From positions 2,795,186-2,859,185 of the forward strand of contig NW_003101680.1 in the NCBI RefSeq assembly GCF_000003855.2: a stretch of DNA of 64,000 nt, written 5' to 3'. The position numbers and the translations under genes were made by a program. The notes below the pieces were generated by a model, which made no database searches, was not told the DNA's origin, and worked only from the letters and a program-made list of their open reading frames with translations. Shown piece after piece: positions 36,601-48,149 of this stretch (the first letter of the stretch is position 1; every line of letters begins with the position of its first letter). This DNA comes from Blastomyces gilchristii SLH14081 (Eukaryota; Ascomycota; Eurotiomycetes; Onygenales; Ajellomycetaceae).

Positions 36601-37630
36601 TTTTCTTTTAGATAAGATATTCTCATTTTATCAAGATTTTGAATACTTAGAAGATTTTCTCTTTGACATATTATCTCTATCACTTATTAGAATAATAGAT
36701 GTAATGAGCTTTACTCTATTCTCAAGCATTTCATTTGAGATAACTTGACCAGAATTTAATTATAGCTTACTCTGTCTTTCAGATTTTAACAGTTTTATAC
36801 TTTCTTCAACTGCTTTTCAATCAGCTTTTTCAAAGTTAAGCTGATTAGAGAGAAGAGGGTTTTCACTCATTTATTTTTTAGTCAGTTTAATATCAAATTG
36901 AATGATTTCATGATCTGATTCTGATATCTTATTTGAATCAATAAATCAGTTTATAAGTCTTTTTATCATTAGATTTTATAATATGAAGATTAGATCTATA
37001 ATAGATTTCTGTTTCATGTCTCTTCTAAAGAATGTTTATTAATCAGACTTATTAACTAAATCTATTGAATGCTTTAAGATTTATTCAATCAGATTATGTG
37101 CTCTTAATGCTCTCTTGCATTCTGAATTTTATCAGAGATGATGTGTATTGAAATCTTCTGTAATTATAGAGTTTTCTAATAAAGGTATATTCAGAAATTC
37201 TCTATCAATTATTCAGATATTGATATTTTTCTTCAATGACTTTTCATTATAGATATTTATGAGCTGTATAGTATTAAACTCATTCTCTTTATCTGTTACA
37301 TCACTTACCAGAATATCAGGGTCGGACATGATATTAAATCTTAGATTAAACTAATATCTTGATCTCTTTCTTTCATAGATTACTACTCTTAACTTTATCT
37401 CAGACTTTTGAGATAGAAAGCAGGAGTAGCTTGAATGAGAAATAATGTATTTTTACTCAGCATCAAAATTCAGTTTCTGAAGCAGTATAAAATCAACTTT
37501 TTATTCAAATGTAATTTGAAGCCAGAAATAAATATAATTTGAGTTTCTATTAACATTATTTTGAATAAATGTGATTTTTGAAGAGTTTTTAACCTTTTTT
37601 TGTTGTTTTTGTTGTATATTCATACTAAAA
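33690..37630 (-). pseudogene. L3 ORF2 relic: AP endonuclease, RT, RNase H, zinc knuckle
   Basis: Endonuclease N-terminus: FIQNNVNRNSNYIYF and FILLQKLNFD (about 37575-37480), equivalent to the QyNv.rs and lliQEP motifs, with Glu changed to Lys. RT: the block around 36200-35560 and SYMNDIDLVYTLKTIKENLK (about 35528-35465), where MND stands in the YxDD position; 35517-35296 is open. RNase H spans about 34700-34160 and the C-terminal Cys/His knuckle about 33905-33860. Many TGA/TAG codons occur at Trp sites. L3 supplies the empty site for m1 in L2. Confidence 0.83.
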
Positions 37631-37639
37631 GACAGTTGA

Positions 37640-38497
37640 GATAGAGTAGAATCTAATCACTATCATCAGATAGTAAATTATAACTATTTTAAAGAGTAGG
37701 AATCTCAACTACTTACATTATATCTAGTTTATTATCAGAGTCATTTCTCAATTCTCTAATCTTAACAGAAGTTTGAGAATTCACATTCTATTTACATTCA
37801 GCTGAAGAATTGAAGTTTGAAGATTTAGATAGTTGAGAGTTTCTTCTTTTTAAGCTTGCAGTTGTAAGTTTACTAGCTTGACTCTTTTTTTTAGTTATAG
37901 ATTGACTTTGAGCTTCATCTTTTCTTCAGTTCTTTTAAGTTCTTGAAGCAAATATACATTCTTCAAGCTAGATGCATGTTTTTCTTTGCAATTAGAGCAC
38001 TTAAGCAGAGTGTGTTAACATATTTCATCTCTTTTTAAGCATATTTCACATTTATGCTCACTAGTTTTATGATCTCTAGCACAGAATGCACATTTTGAGT
38101 CTCTAAAATATGAGATTATAAAGTTTTCATATCTTTGACAGTTTGAACACTGTGTTTGAGCTTTGAGGTTCATTCTTGAGTCTTTGTATTCATGAACTGT
38201 CATGTTCAAACCTGCTACTCTTCCTTTAGAGATCTTTGACTGTTCAAGTGTCTTTATATATACTAGAACAGAGACATTTCTTCTGCTTTGTATGAACTTA
38301 ATTGAATTTAGTCATACAGGCTCTTTTCTCAGTTGAATAGAGTTGTATTCTTCTAATTCATTTTTGAGAAGTAGCATTCCTTCTTCACAGTCAAAAGTTT
38401 TAACTGGAATATTATGAAGAATGAATTTGCCTCACTTTTCATCTCTCTCAGATGAAATTGTTATGTTTAGCAAAGATTCTACTGCTGATTTCCAGAG
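37640..38497 (-). pseudogene. L3 ORF1 (LINE gag) relic with zinc knuckles
   Basis: LINE RNA-binding protein. It reads KSAVESLLNITISSERDEKW near the truncated start (about 38480-38420), then FILHNIPVKTFDCEEGMLLL, and the open part 38209-38015. The latter has CSNCQRYENFIISYFRDSKC, then CARDHKTSEHKC, then CLKRDEIC: consecutive CCHC-type knuckles typical of Tad1-clade ORF1. The Gly-His of the first knuckle is lost (YENFI), a transition-type change. A short gap leads to ORF2 at about 37620. Confidence 0.82.
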
Positions 38498-40589
38498 GTA
38501 ATAAGAGAATACTGATCAGCAATAAGTATAAAATCTCTGATATATCAGTGAACTAACTATGACATGAATCAAATGAGCAAAAAGAGATCAAATTCAAACT
38601 TGAATATATCTGAAAAAGAAATACAGTCTGTGATGTCATTTCTTACTCTTGACACATTTAATCTCTGTGTGTGAATTTCAGCAGATCATTCAGTTTAGCC
38701 TGAAGATGTTGCATATGATAGTGAAATCAGCTGTTATTATGTAGATCATAGTTCAGGTTCAGTTAATTCTTGTCATTAATAAAGCAGCTTCAGTCTAATC
38801 TTCTTGCTGTTGATTCTTTGATTTCTGTATTGCTATTTTGCTGCAGCATATCTTTAAGAAATGCAATACAAGATGCAATCACTCTCATCTTTTTTTCATT
38901 AATATTCACCATAACCCTCTCACAATTCAATGTAGATAAGTCATGTGATAATGCAGCAACTGTGTCAGAAAAATTGATGTCATGAGAATCAAAGATTAGA
39001 GTAAAAATATTGTTTTACTTTGAGCACTCAACAGTGCTTAGTACAGAAATTAAATAAAAACTTAACAAGCTTCAGTACATGTTCTGATATAAATCAAATT
39101 CATCAATAAATAATTGATATAACAGAGAAATAACTTATATATCAGAGTAAAATATGCTTTTAAAAAGATCTTGTTCATGTGCTGCAATTTTCAACTCAGT
39201 CTGAATCAGTGAAGATTTGCAATATAATTATATCTCAATTACCTCAGTTTTAGTTCTCATGACTCAGTGAAGAAAATACTGACCTTGACTCTCATATGCT
39301 GACAGATCAGAACCTGATTCAAATATTATATTCATATGAACATTAAGTTGATCAAGAACTTGAGTAATTGAGATATATTTTATCTCATTCTTCATTACAA
39401 TTATTTTGAAGAGACTAAATAATGAATTCAAGAATGATAATCTTTGTGCAGTCTGTGAAGTATAGTGAACAGCTTCTTGAACTTTTAGAACTATTATATA
39501 AGACTTCATAGCTGAATGTTGATGATCACATCTGATAAAATGCACTCTTTCAATATAAGATATATTATTCAACTCTGATTTGCAGTAGCATTCAAGATTT
39601 CTACACTGATACTGAACAAAATCAGAAGGAAAAATAGGTTTATTTGTTGATGAATATCAGATGAATTCACTGAAACAATATTTGACAGAGCTTTCTCAAC
39701 TGTGAGATTACCATAACTCTGTGAAATTGTTGACAATTTCCGCAATTTCTATATGCATTTGTTGCCAGAAAGTTGAGGTTTTAAGAAGAGAAGATATCAA
39801 GAAAATCAGATTTTAAAAGTATAGTGATCTCATGAAGAATTCAGTGAGATTTTTCTGAGCACAACTCAGAGTTGACATTTGTATTAATGACACTATTAAA
39901 ATTGAGGTTTTCTTGACTGATAAAATCAGAAATTGTGCTCTGCGTTGCTTTTTCAGAGTTGATAGATCTTCAAAGAGTAGACTTATCAGTGCTGTATTCT
40001 TCAATAAACACAGAATTTACAGTAGTCATTTGTAGTTTTTTCAGAAAATATCTGACTCTTTAGCTCAGAGTCTCATTATAAGAATAAATGAATTCATTTT
40101 AAAGTTACTGTGTTTATGAGATATATCAATTACTGAATCAGAATCAATAAATTGATCAGTAATAGTAACAGCAATTGTATCCGCAGCTGGCATTTCAATA
40201 TCATCACTAACTGACTCATCAGAATTCTCTTGATCATCATTTTCAGAAATATTCTCCTCAGCAGCTGCTTTTAAAAGTCACTTAATATACTCAACACTAT
40301 CAGCAGCATTCTCATTATATGACTCTGTCTTTAGAGAATATTAGTTTTTATAATAATAAAGATATTAAAAGTGATAAACTTACTGAGAATAGCAATCCTT
40401 CTTCATCAGAAGTATTAATATCTAAATCACTGTTAGCGAAATCTTCATTTGCAGTTTTCAGAAAAGAAGGATATTAATCATCTCTGAATTCTTGTCTAGA
40501 GACAGATAGCAGATAGTGTTTTGAATTGAAATTAAACAGACACAATATTTTACTTTCTGATATGATTTGTAGAAAAAAGTTGTGTAGTT
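38498..40589 (-). pseudogene. Plavaka-type transposase relic, N-terminal and central part
   Basis: Minus-strand transposase of the Plavaka (CACTA-like) group. The acidic N-terminal region AEENISENDDQENSDESVSD is at about 40265-40200. The central readable region includes CRNLECYCKSELNNISYIER (about 39605-39545), the open stretch at 39572-39264, and FIDEFDLYQNMYWSLLSFYL (about 39110-39050). Then come HDLSTLNCERVMVNINEKKM (about 38945-38885) and CIAFLKDMLQQNSNTEIKES (about 38870-38810). The block DF.LY.NmY.sL.gFY... followed by GDMpQQ...G is diagnostic for Plavaka (family knowledge); here GDMPQQ reads KDMLQQ. The frame runs on to 38498, where L3 interrupts with an 11-bp target duplication. Confidence 0.72.
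40329..40383 (-). other. Possible 55-nt intron in the Plavaka relic
   Basis: On the minus strand GTAAGTTT opens at 40383 and AAAG closes at 40329, with ACTAAT about 15 nt before the end as a branch-point candidate. Removing it joins an acidic exon (DINTSDEEGLLFS) to the downstream acidic region. Inferred from signals only. Confidence 0.45.
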
Positions 40590-40963
40590 ATTATTATTAT
40601 TATTATTATTCTTTCATTATACTTATATGCAAGCGGAGCTTATGATAAGTCCTTGCATGATGTTAAATACAGGTCAAGTGTTGGTTATACAGGAGGAAAT
40701 ACAGGTGTTGAGATCATATCAAGATAACAAGAACATAGAAAAATACAAAGAAGTGACAATTAAATACATGCGATAATAACTTCTCATCTCAGAAATATAG
40801 AGTGATTTATTGAAGTGATTTGTACACCTCTGTATTTATTAGAAACCTGAGATGCTTAGGTTCTGAATTTAATGTATCCTCTGCAGGTTTCGAACTCACA
40901 TGTCTTGATTTTCCACAGCAAGGCGCTACCAGGTGGCCGCATTAATCATTCGGCCATCGGGGC
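40590..40963 (-). mobile_element. S2: tRNA-derived SINE, minus strand
   Basis: 374 bp. The head is at the right: A box complement CCATTCGGCCA-like (about 40942-40955, one mismatch) and B box complement GGTTTCGAACTC (about 40887-40898). The TTA tail is at 40590-40612. Target duplications AAGTTGTGTAGTT (40577-40589) and AAGTTGCGTAGTT (40964-40976) differ by one CG-to-TG transition. It is inserted in the N-terminal region of the Plavaka relic and is more mutated than S1 and S3. Confidence 0.93.
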
Positions 40964-40976
40964 AAGTTGCGTAGTT

Positions 40977-42181
40977 GAAAAGGTATGAATGAAGTGAATG
41001 AACAGTCTTGATAAAATAAAGAGATAAGGTTAAATTACTGAAAAGAAATATATCAATGACAGTCACAATCAGTGATAAACATTATCTTAATATTAACAAT
41101 CATACTTTCTTTATTATATTCCTGCAAGTAGCTGATTATTTTATCAGAATACTATCAAAATTCTATTAAAATCCCGAAAATAAGCATAGTTATAGACCTC
41201 AGTTTAATAGATCTCTCTGAACTCTCTCATCTGATAGGTTTACTCAGACAAATTACTGATTTCAAAAGAAATTATATATTGATATATCTGTATCATAGAA
41301 TGAACATAATGACATCAATGAAGAATATCACATAGATAAGAAATCAAACTCATTTCTGACATTCAGTGATCTGTCAAAGAGACATCATCAAATTCAGCAC
41401 TCAGATGCAGAAGTGTATGAGAAGAAAATTTAACTGACAGAACAAAAGCTCTGTGTTGAAATCAGATGAATGTATTTTCTTACATTCTCAAAGAACATTC
41501 TGAACAAGACAGTCACAGAGGTGATGAAAACAAAGAATAAAACCTTATACATATTCTTATCAAGCTGAATTACAATGCTTGATACAATAAAGACATGAAA
41601 GTCAAGAACATTGAAAGAAATAAAGACAAGTATTTCCAGAATTTCAGATCTTAGCAAAAATCTCAACTTTTCAGTGAAATATATCAAGCCTCTGATGAGA
41701 TATCTTGACCTTTCAGTAAGATATCTTAAACTTCTACTAAGATATAACAAACTTTCAGTGAGATATAATAAACTCTCAATGAGATATCTTAAATCTCTAC
41801 TGAAATATATCAACTTTTCAGCAGAGAATCTTAGACAAATTTAAACTTTTCAGTGAGATATCAAAACTTGTCTCATTAACTTAGCTAATCATTTATTGAT
41901 ATAGAATCATGTTCAATGAGAGAAGGTAAAAAGCAGAGAAAGTTCAGTGATAATTGAATTACATAACTGCTATAAAGAGTTGACTATCTTTGACTATTTT
42001 TATGATTTATTTACTACTGAAAAGTTCTTCTTGATTTTTTACTGAGTGCAGAGAATCATTCACTTTGATTGATTCTCTGAGCAAGAACAATGATATATGA
42101 AATGTAAGTTAACATTAGTTAGAAAAACATTGAATTGAGAAATAAGAAACTGATTCTGAAAAATAGAGATATATGCAAATC
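40977..42181. other. Unassigned region between S2 and A2
   Basis: Probably upstream or N-terminal sequence of the Plavaka element, or another relic. It contains a 21-bp minisatellite at about 41668-41835. The last part (about 42100-42181) and the first part after A2 (52124-52400) read together on the plus strand as one degraded frame, so A2 split a former ORF here. I do not recognise the protein. Confidence 0.45.
41668..41870. repeat. 21-bp minisatellite, about 8 units
   Basis: Unit approximately TTTCAGTGAGATATCTTAAAC, varying by point changes (for example CTACTAAGATATAACAAAC). Because the unit is a multiple of three, both strands stay open: the plus strand gives heptads such as LSVRYLK, LLLRYNK, LSVRYNK, and the minus strand heptads like SLLYLTE. 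The open frames are a by-product of the repeat. Confidence 0.85.
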
Positions 42182-42439
42182 TGTAAGAATAAGTACTCGC
42201 AGGTGATTATTCAGTTGTTTGCAGCTTGGTGTGATATGTACTGTTAACTACTAGAAGTATTCATGATAGAAAGATAAAATGTAGAGATTAAATGTATAAT
42301 AGCATTCAAGCTGAGTTATAAATAGTATTTATCAACTTCAGTCTATATAGTTGTATGCAGTCAAGAGCCACTAACTCTATTCATTACATGAGAGATAGAA
42401 ATAGAGATAAAGAATTCATGAGAAGCAGAATTTCTTACA
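42182..42439 (-). repeat. A2 3' LTR (258 bp)
   Basis: Starts TGTAAGAATAAGTACTCGCA and ends TTTCTTACA on the plus strand. Mutations relative to 51866-52123 are mostly transitions; this copy keeps CTCGCAGG near its start but loses the GCGGG near its end. Confidence 0.93.
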
Positions 42440-44369
42440 TATCTTTCTCTCTCTAAGACTTTGTCTGTGAAGTCTTTCACTGAGTGACTTTATAAAATCA
42501 GCTCAGCACTGTAGTGATACTCACTAAAAACTCTTCACATCTATAAAAAAACCTCAGTGAGGAAAAATCCCTTATTATTATAAAGAGAAAAGAGTCTGTT
42601 ACTTAATTTCTTATTCTGTAAGATTCTTTATAATCTGCAGATTCTTCTCTTACTATTATACAGATTCATCTCATATCTTTTATATAGAAGAGTTTTAGTT
42701 GACTTTTAATTATTTTCATAAAATTCTTATATAATCATCACACAGATTCATCTCATAGATAAATCACTCTCTGTGACATTACTCTTATCAAAGAGAAGTA
42801 TTTATAAGTTAATCTTTTACTTATTCTTATAAATCATCATTCTTTGACACTGTAGAATTGTGAGGAATTTTTCATTCTTTTATCAACTCTATAGAATTAT
42901 AGAATCAAGATGTTTACAGCCTGCAATCACTCTTTATAGTCATATAGAAAGATTCAGATCTGTAATTCATAATCACTCTTTATTTACTAGAGTGATCTGA
43001 CTGTTTTATAAAATCACTTATAGTGTAAACAAACCTCTCTAGAGTAGTATAAATATCTCAGATCTATTCAAAAAATCTCATCTTCTTTTCTCTTTTTCTA
43101 TAACAGCTCTCATTCTTATAAACTGTGAGTATTCTTATTCATCTGTGAAGTGTTTTCACTTAAATAATAGAGAGAGAGTGTTTCTAATAATATCTATATA
43201 TTAATTTAAGAACTTCTCAAGAATAAAATTTTTTTTAATTTTAATATCTTTATAAATAATGTCTGATCAGTGCTGAGCTTCTTGCAGATGTCTCTATGAC
43301 TTCTCTGATCACTTTTTATCAGCTAATGAAGTAGAAGTATTATCATTTATAATAGTATCTTTATCTTTCTCAGCTCTGTCACTGTATCTGATCTTCAGAT
43401 CAGTGATCAACTCTGTGCCTCTCTCAGATCAGTCTCTGACTCTAAGCAGTGCAGTTCTGCTCTTTGCTGTAAGTCTTCTCATAAGTAATTTCTTACAGAC
43501 TTCAGCTGACAGCTTCTGTAAAGCTTCTGATACTATCAGTGTCTTCTGCAGTCTCACAGATCTATAATCATCTTCTCTCTGCCTGTATAATCTTCAATCA
43601 GATATATATAAATATGTCTAGATTCTCTATCAACAGTTCTTTGCACTGTAGTGCATTTCTGCAATTTCATTGTCAATGAAAGATAAGTTCTTAGATACCT
43701 GTAAAATTCAGGTAATTAAGACAATATGAATAGTATGAATTCATGATAAGAGTTAATCTAAATAAATAAGCTCTCTCTTCATATCTCAATTATTTCTGAG
43801 CTGAATACTTGTGTATAACTAAGGAAGCAGACACAGCTTTGTAAGAGATATCTGATTGTACACACAGATAACCAGCTCTTAAGATTCTGCTATAACTGTA
43901 TATACTCTGATATCTGACTTCTCTAAAGTCTATGCATTTCTAGTGATCTTTTAAAAATATAATAATTGTCTGTATCACAGATATAATACTCTCTGCTTCT
44001 TTAAAGAAGAGAATTAATAGCTATAAAAGAATTAAGTATTACAGATATTAAGAATATAAGTGTGAATTTTCTTTATTTTTTCTTTATTAATCTCTAAATT
44101 ATATTCACAGCTCAGTTTTTATTTTCTTTATTTTTTATCTTTTAATAAGAATATGATTTCTTCTTCTCTTTTCATACACTGCAGACTGTTCATCTCAGTA
44201 GAAACTTATTATCTTATAGACTAGAGTTTATAAATAATAGTATTAATATCTTTATCATAATCAGATTCATAGTAAAGATCACATTATTCTAACTTATTAG
44301 AATTCATAATATAAAAGTCATGTCTCAGCTTTCACAGATGTCTTATCTTCTCAGATAATTCTTCAGTGA
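42440..44369 (-). other. A2 3' non-coding/internal region
   Basis: Counterpart of A1 19036-20964. No domain is recognised, and it is equally AT-rich in both copies. Conservation of its length (about 1.93 kb) in two independent insertions shows it is a regular part of family A. Confidence 0.6.
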
Positions 44370-46276
44370 ACTTATTTATCTTATCAGAATATTCTTATTG
44401 CTGAATCTTAAATCAGAGCTTGTAATCTCACTTCTCTGAGTTAATAATTTCTTTAATCTGATATTCTCTTTCACTCTCTAGTACTTTATAAATAGAGTGA
44501 TAAGTGACAGAGTTCTCTTCTAAGAATTTCTTATATTTATAAAGTAAAGAGATATAAAAAACATTATATATCTATAACTCAGATAACAGTTTTAATCTAT
44601 AGAACTGTGAACTAACTTTGTTTATAATCTTACAAGACTCTGTCTGTAAGAGATTCAGCTTCTTACTAGATCTTTATATAGTAATGTTTTCTAGACTCAG
44701 TCAGACTCTATTATCTTTCTTAAAACTCTTTATAATATACTTAAAGTTATAGTATCTCTTCTGATACTCTTAAGTCTTTCTCAAGAATTTACAGACTTTC
44801 TTCTGAATATTCTAAATTCTCTCAGTCTGTTCACAGATATCATCACACTCTATAGTATACTCTCATGAGGTTATGAAGATTATTTATAAATGAGTCTCAG
44901 TGAGTATCTTAAAGAGGGTTTTATCTGTGCTGATATGCTTTGAGTTATTATATACAAACTCTATGAGTGATAATTAATGTACTCAGTCATTCTGATTGTA
45001 ATTAATAAAGTACTGCAGATACTGTTTCAATATACTTATCAGACACTCTGTCTAATCATCTATCTGTTAATGAAAAGTTATGCTTAAATCTTATAAGATC
45101 TTCAGTATAATTATCAGATCAGATCAGAACTTCTCTGTGAAGATTAATTCTCTATCTAAGATAATATTCACAGACAACTCATGCAATCAGATCATATTAT
45201 AGATAAAGATATAAGTTAAATTCTTTGACTTTAAGTTCTTGTAGATGAGTATAAAGCATATTATCTTAATAAAGTAATCTACTATCATCAGCACACTGTC
45301 AAAGCAGGTGTTATATATATTCTTACTTTTAGAGAGACTTACAAGAGTATTTATTTCTAGCTGTTTTCAAGATTTCTGTAGAATGAGTAGAGAAGTAAGT
45401 TCTTTATATAATCTGAATCACACTACTCATGAACTCTGATAAATAGTATAAGAATTTACTATCTTCTTCACAAGTTCTCATATCTTCAGTCAGAAGTATT
45501 TTCTTATAAACAACTCACAAGTTCTAGTATCTGTAAAATAATCTACTAGAGAAGAGTTATAATATCTTTTAATAAGTTATATATATAGAAACTTATTTAC
45601 AGATACATAAATTTAGTTCTCTCTTTATAAAAAATTATTTAAGTCTCTTTAACTCTTTGTTTCTGCAGAATTGATTTCTATTATAAGCAGTTTCTGAATA
45701 TACTGAGTATATTCATTTTTCAGTTACAGTTCAGACAATCTAAACAGAAGATTTTATAAAGACTTATACTCTGTTTTTTCTTATATCAGATCTTCTGCAG
45801 TATTTCTTGAAGCCTGTAAACTCTTCAGATTATAGATACTCTCTTTAAGAATTCTTACAGAGATTCTCAGAGTGTTGACTCTCAGTATTATAGAGAGTAG
45901 TTACACAGACTTCTTCTCTCTCTTTTCTCTCTTCTCTTATAGAGAATTGAGAGACTCTTTAGTTAATCTCTTTATAACACATAGTTCAAGTATTCTGTGA
46001 AGCTTTTCTATCTTCTCTAGCTTCTCTATATCTGTCATTCTGATCTTCTTAATATAGTCAGATCTGTGAGAGAATTTATTCACTGAGTTCTTAGTTCTCT
46101 TGATATACTCTATCTTGAATCAGAACTCACTCAGTCTCTGAACTCAGCAGATCTACTACTGTAAGAGTTTCTTGATTGAAGTAAACTATTATAAGCTGTT
46201 ATAATCAGTTCTAACAGCAATCACTGTTATAAGACTCTCAAAGTAGTAATATCAGTGATGAAAGAATTTCACTATT
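44370..46276 (-). pseudogene. A2 pol relic: RNase H end, integrase, chromodomain
   Basis: Resumes after L4. It corresponds to A1 17150-19035: zinc-binding region about 45600-45480, integrase core about 45320-44960, and chromodomain about 44490-44390 (complement of a frame starting EYQIKEIINSE). All are broken by stops. Positions were inferred by alignment by eye with A1. Confidence 0.75.
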
Positions 46277-46287
46277 ATAAAAAGCTC

Positions 46288-46290
<3 letters not shown>

Positions 46291-46323
<33 letters not shown>

Positions 46324-48060
46324 TTCAATTATAGATGTATGCAGTCAGAGACTATGACATCTACCTGAGAACTTTAGTTCTCAGGGTTTTTTCTATGTCT
46401 GTAAAGTTAACTATTGTACATTCATCAATTTCAGATATGCAAAATCAGAAAATTCCAGCCCAGAATACAAAAACTGTTTACAAATTGCAGTGTTTTAACA
46501 TCTTTTAATACTTTGAAACCATTTGACAATATCATGACAAAAGAAAAGAGAGAAAGAACACAGTCTCAAAGATAGACACATTAAATAGATAGATAGAAAG
46601 AAATTGAAAGGAAAAGATACAGAAAAAGATAAAGTAAAGAGAGACTATAACAAAACAAATTATTAAAAGAGAGTGTATAGCTGTTTTAACAGACTATATC
46701 TGATTGATTTCCTCCTCTTCATATTCAGATAATTCTGAATTTAGCCATTTTCTTGTAGCTGCTTGAGTTTCTGATAGAAAGTCTATTAAGTATTTAATTC
46801 CTGTCTCAGTTGAGAATAAGAATCTCATATTTAATTGATTTAGATCATACTTCTCTTTCAATCTGGCTCTGAGACTATTGTATAATGCACAGTGCATTAT
46901 AATATGCTCAGGGTTCTCATTTGCATTGCAGAATGAGCATTCTATTGAGTCAAATCTATCATCAAATCTTTGTATATAAGATTTGAAATAGCCATGTCCT
47001 AGTTTCAGCTGTATTATAGATGAGAATATTTTCTTTTTACATTTAATTGAACAAGATTTCCACTTGGGTTTTGTTTCAAATCTTGAATAATGTATACTCT
47101 TCTTTTGTTTCTGCCAGCTTTCATTCCACTTGTCTAAACAAGATTCTTTTATTTTTCTCTTTATAAAAGACCAGGACACAATTTTTTGAATAGATCTGCT
47201 TAATTCTGCACCCTTCTTTGCAGCTGAATCAGCCAATTCATTGCCATGAATATTCATATGAGCAGGAACCCAGTGCAGATGAATTCTCAGCTTTGATGTT
47301 CTTCTCTTTTGAATTTTTAAAACAGAGTTTAAGATCAGTTCAAGATTCATTTGACCATTATAAATCTGACTATTTCTAAGTCTTTTTAAAGCAGCTTGAC
47401 TATCAGAGAATATCCATGCCTCTTTCAAACAATTTCCTCTTTTATGAGATTTTATTTCAATGAGTTTGAAAGCTTTCACTATTGCAAATAGTTCAGCATC
47501 AAAGACTTCACATTCAGAGCCTAGATTCCAGAAATCTGAGATAAAATTAATATTATCTTCAGTATAAGCAATGCCTGCGCCTAATCTATTCAAGTTCTCA
47601 TTTTTTGAGCCATCTGAATAAATCAGAATAGAGTCTTTTATATTGATTGTAGAAGTTCTCTTCAAATGCTGTTCATATTCTTTCTCTTTTGATAGTTCAC
47701 TTATTTGTAAGTCTATAAGAGATTCAAGCTTTTTTCTCCAGGGAGATAACTTCTCATGATCAACTTTTTCAACATTTAAAGAAGAAAATTGATTTTTAAT
47801 CAGAGAGCATAGTCTGTACAGTTGAGAAGGCATTTTCTTTGAAGAATTATTTTCATTCCAATCAAGAAATCTATTCCAATCCAGTTCATTTCCAGAGTTA
47901 ATTGGTGGAAATGAAGAAGAGACTCTTTCTCTGATTATATGATTTGAGCTCATCTTTACAACTCTCAGAGCATAGTTCATACAGGCCTTTTCAAATCTAA
48001 TAGCAGGAGGAGGAATTGAAGCTTCAATTTCCATTGCTTTAATAGGAGATGATTTGAAGC
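46291..48060 (-). mobile_element. L4: youngest LINE copy, 5'-truncated, inserted in A2
   Basis: 1770 bp with a perfect 14-bp target duplication ATAAAAAGCTCTTA at 46277-46290 and 48061-48074. The TTA tail is at 46291-46321 and the 3' hairpin GAGAACTTTAGTTCTC at about 46368-46383. It retains Trp, Gly and Pro codons lost in L1-L3, so it post-dates most mutation of this region. Confidence 0.96.
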
Positions 48061-48079
48061 ATAAAAAGCTCTTAATCAT
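46694..48079 (-). CDS. Truncated LINE ORF2: intact RNase H and zinc knuckle (461 codons)
   Basis: The longest open frame in the window. It is the C-terminal third of a Tad1-like ORF2. Residues 1-7 come from A2 flank and target duplication; LINE sequence starts at about residue 8 (FKSSPIKAMEIEAS). The RNase H domain spans about residues 150-295: D156 in IYSDGSKN, E196 in FDAELFAIVKAF, D226 in IFSDSQAALK and D284 in HGNELADSAAKKG, so all four metal-binding acidic residues are present. The HWVPAHMNIHGN block is also intact. C-terminal knuckle: C381, C384, H392, C397 (C-x2-C-x7-H-x4-C). It lacks endonuclease and RT, so it cannot transpose alone. Transcription is unproven and the start codon is fortuitous. 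A real LINE fragment, probably not an expressed gene. Confidence 0.9.
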   Translation of the reverse strand: MIKSFLCFKSSPIKAMEIEASIPPPAIRFEKACMNYALRVVKMSSNHIIRERVSSSFPPINSGNELDWNRFLDWNENNSSKKMPSQLYRLCSLIKNQFSSLNVEKVDHEKLSPWRKKLESLIDLQISELSKEKEYEQHLKRTSTINIKDSILIYSDGSKNENLNRLGAGIAYTEDNINFISDFWNLGSECEVFDAELFAIVKAFKLIEIKSHKRGNCLKEAWIFSDSQAALKRLRNSQIYNGQMNLELILNSVLKIQKRRTSKLRIHLHWVPAHMNIHGNELADSAAKKGAELSRSIQKIVSWSFIKRKIKESCLDKWNESWQKQKKSIHYSRFETKPKWKSCSIKCKKKIFSSIIQLKLGHGYFKSYIQRFDDRFDSIECSFCNANENPEHIIMHCALYNSLRARLKEKYDLNQLNMRFLFSTETGIKYLIDFLSETQAATRKWLNSELSEYEEEEINQI

Positions 48080-48149
48080 GAAATTTATAGTTAATCTCTG
48101 CAGATTGTATCTTCTGTGAGAAAAAGGTCACTGAAACTCAGTTCTTATT

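Larger units (their letters stand above)
33291..38497 (-). mobile_element. L3: longest LINE copy (5.2 kb), inserted in the Plavaka relic
   Basis: Minus-strand Tad1-like LINE with 11-bp target duplications GTAATAAGAGA at 33280-33290 and 38498-38508. It runs from a TTA tail (33291-33312) through the 3' hairpin, ORF2 (RNase H, RT, endonuclease) to ORF1. It stops inside ORF1, so it is slightly 5'-truncated. Confidence 0.93.

Noticed and set aside
41430..41844. Overlapping open frames of 127 and 77 codons on opposite strands
   Set aside because: Both are produced by the 21-bp tandem repeat.
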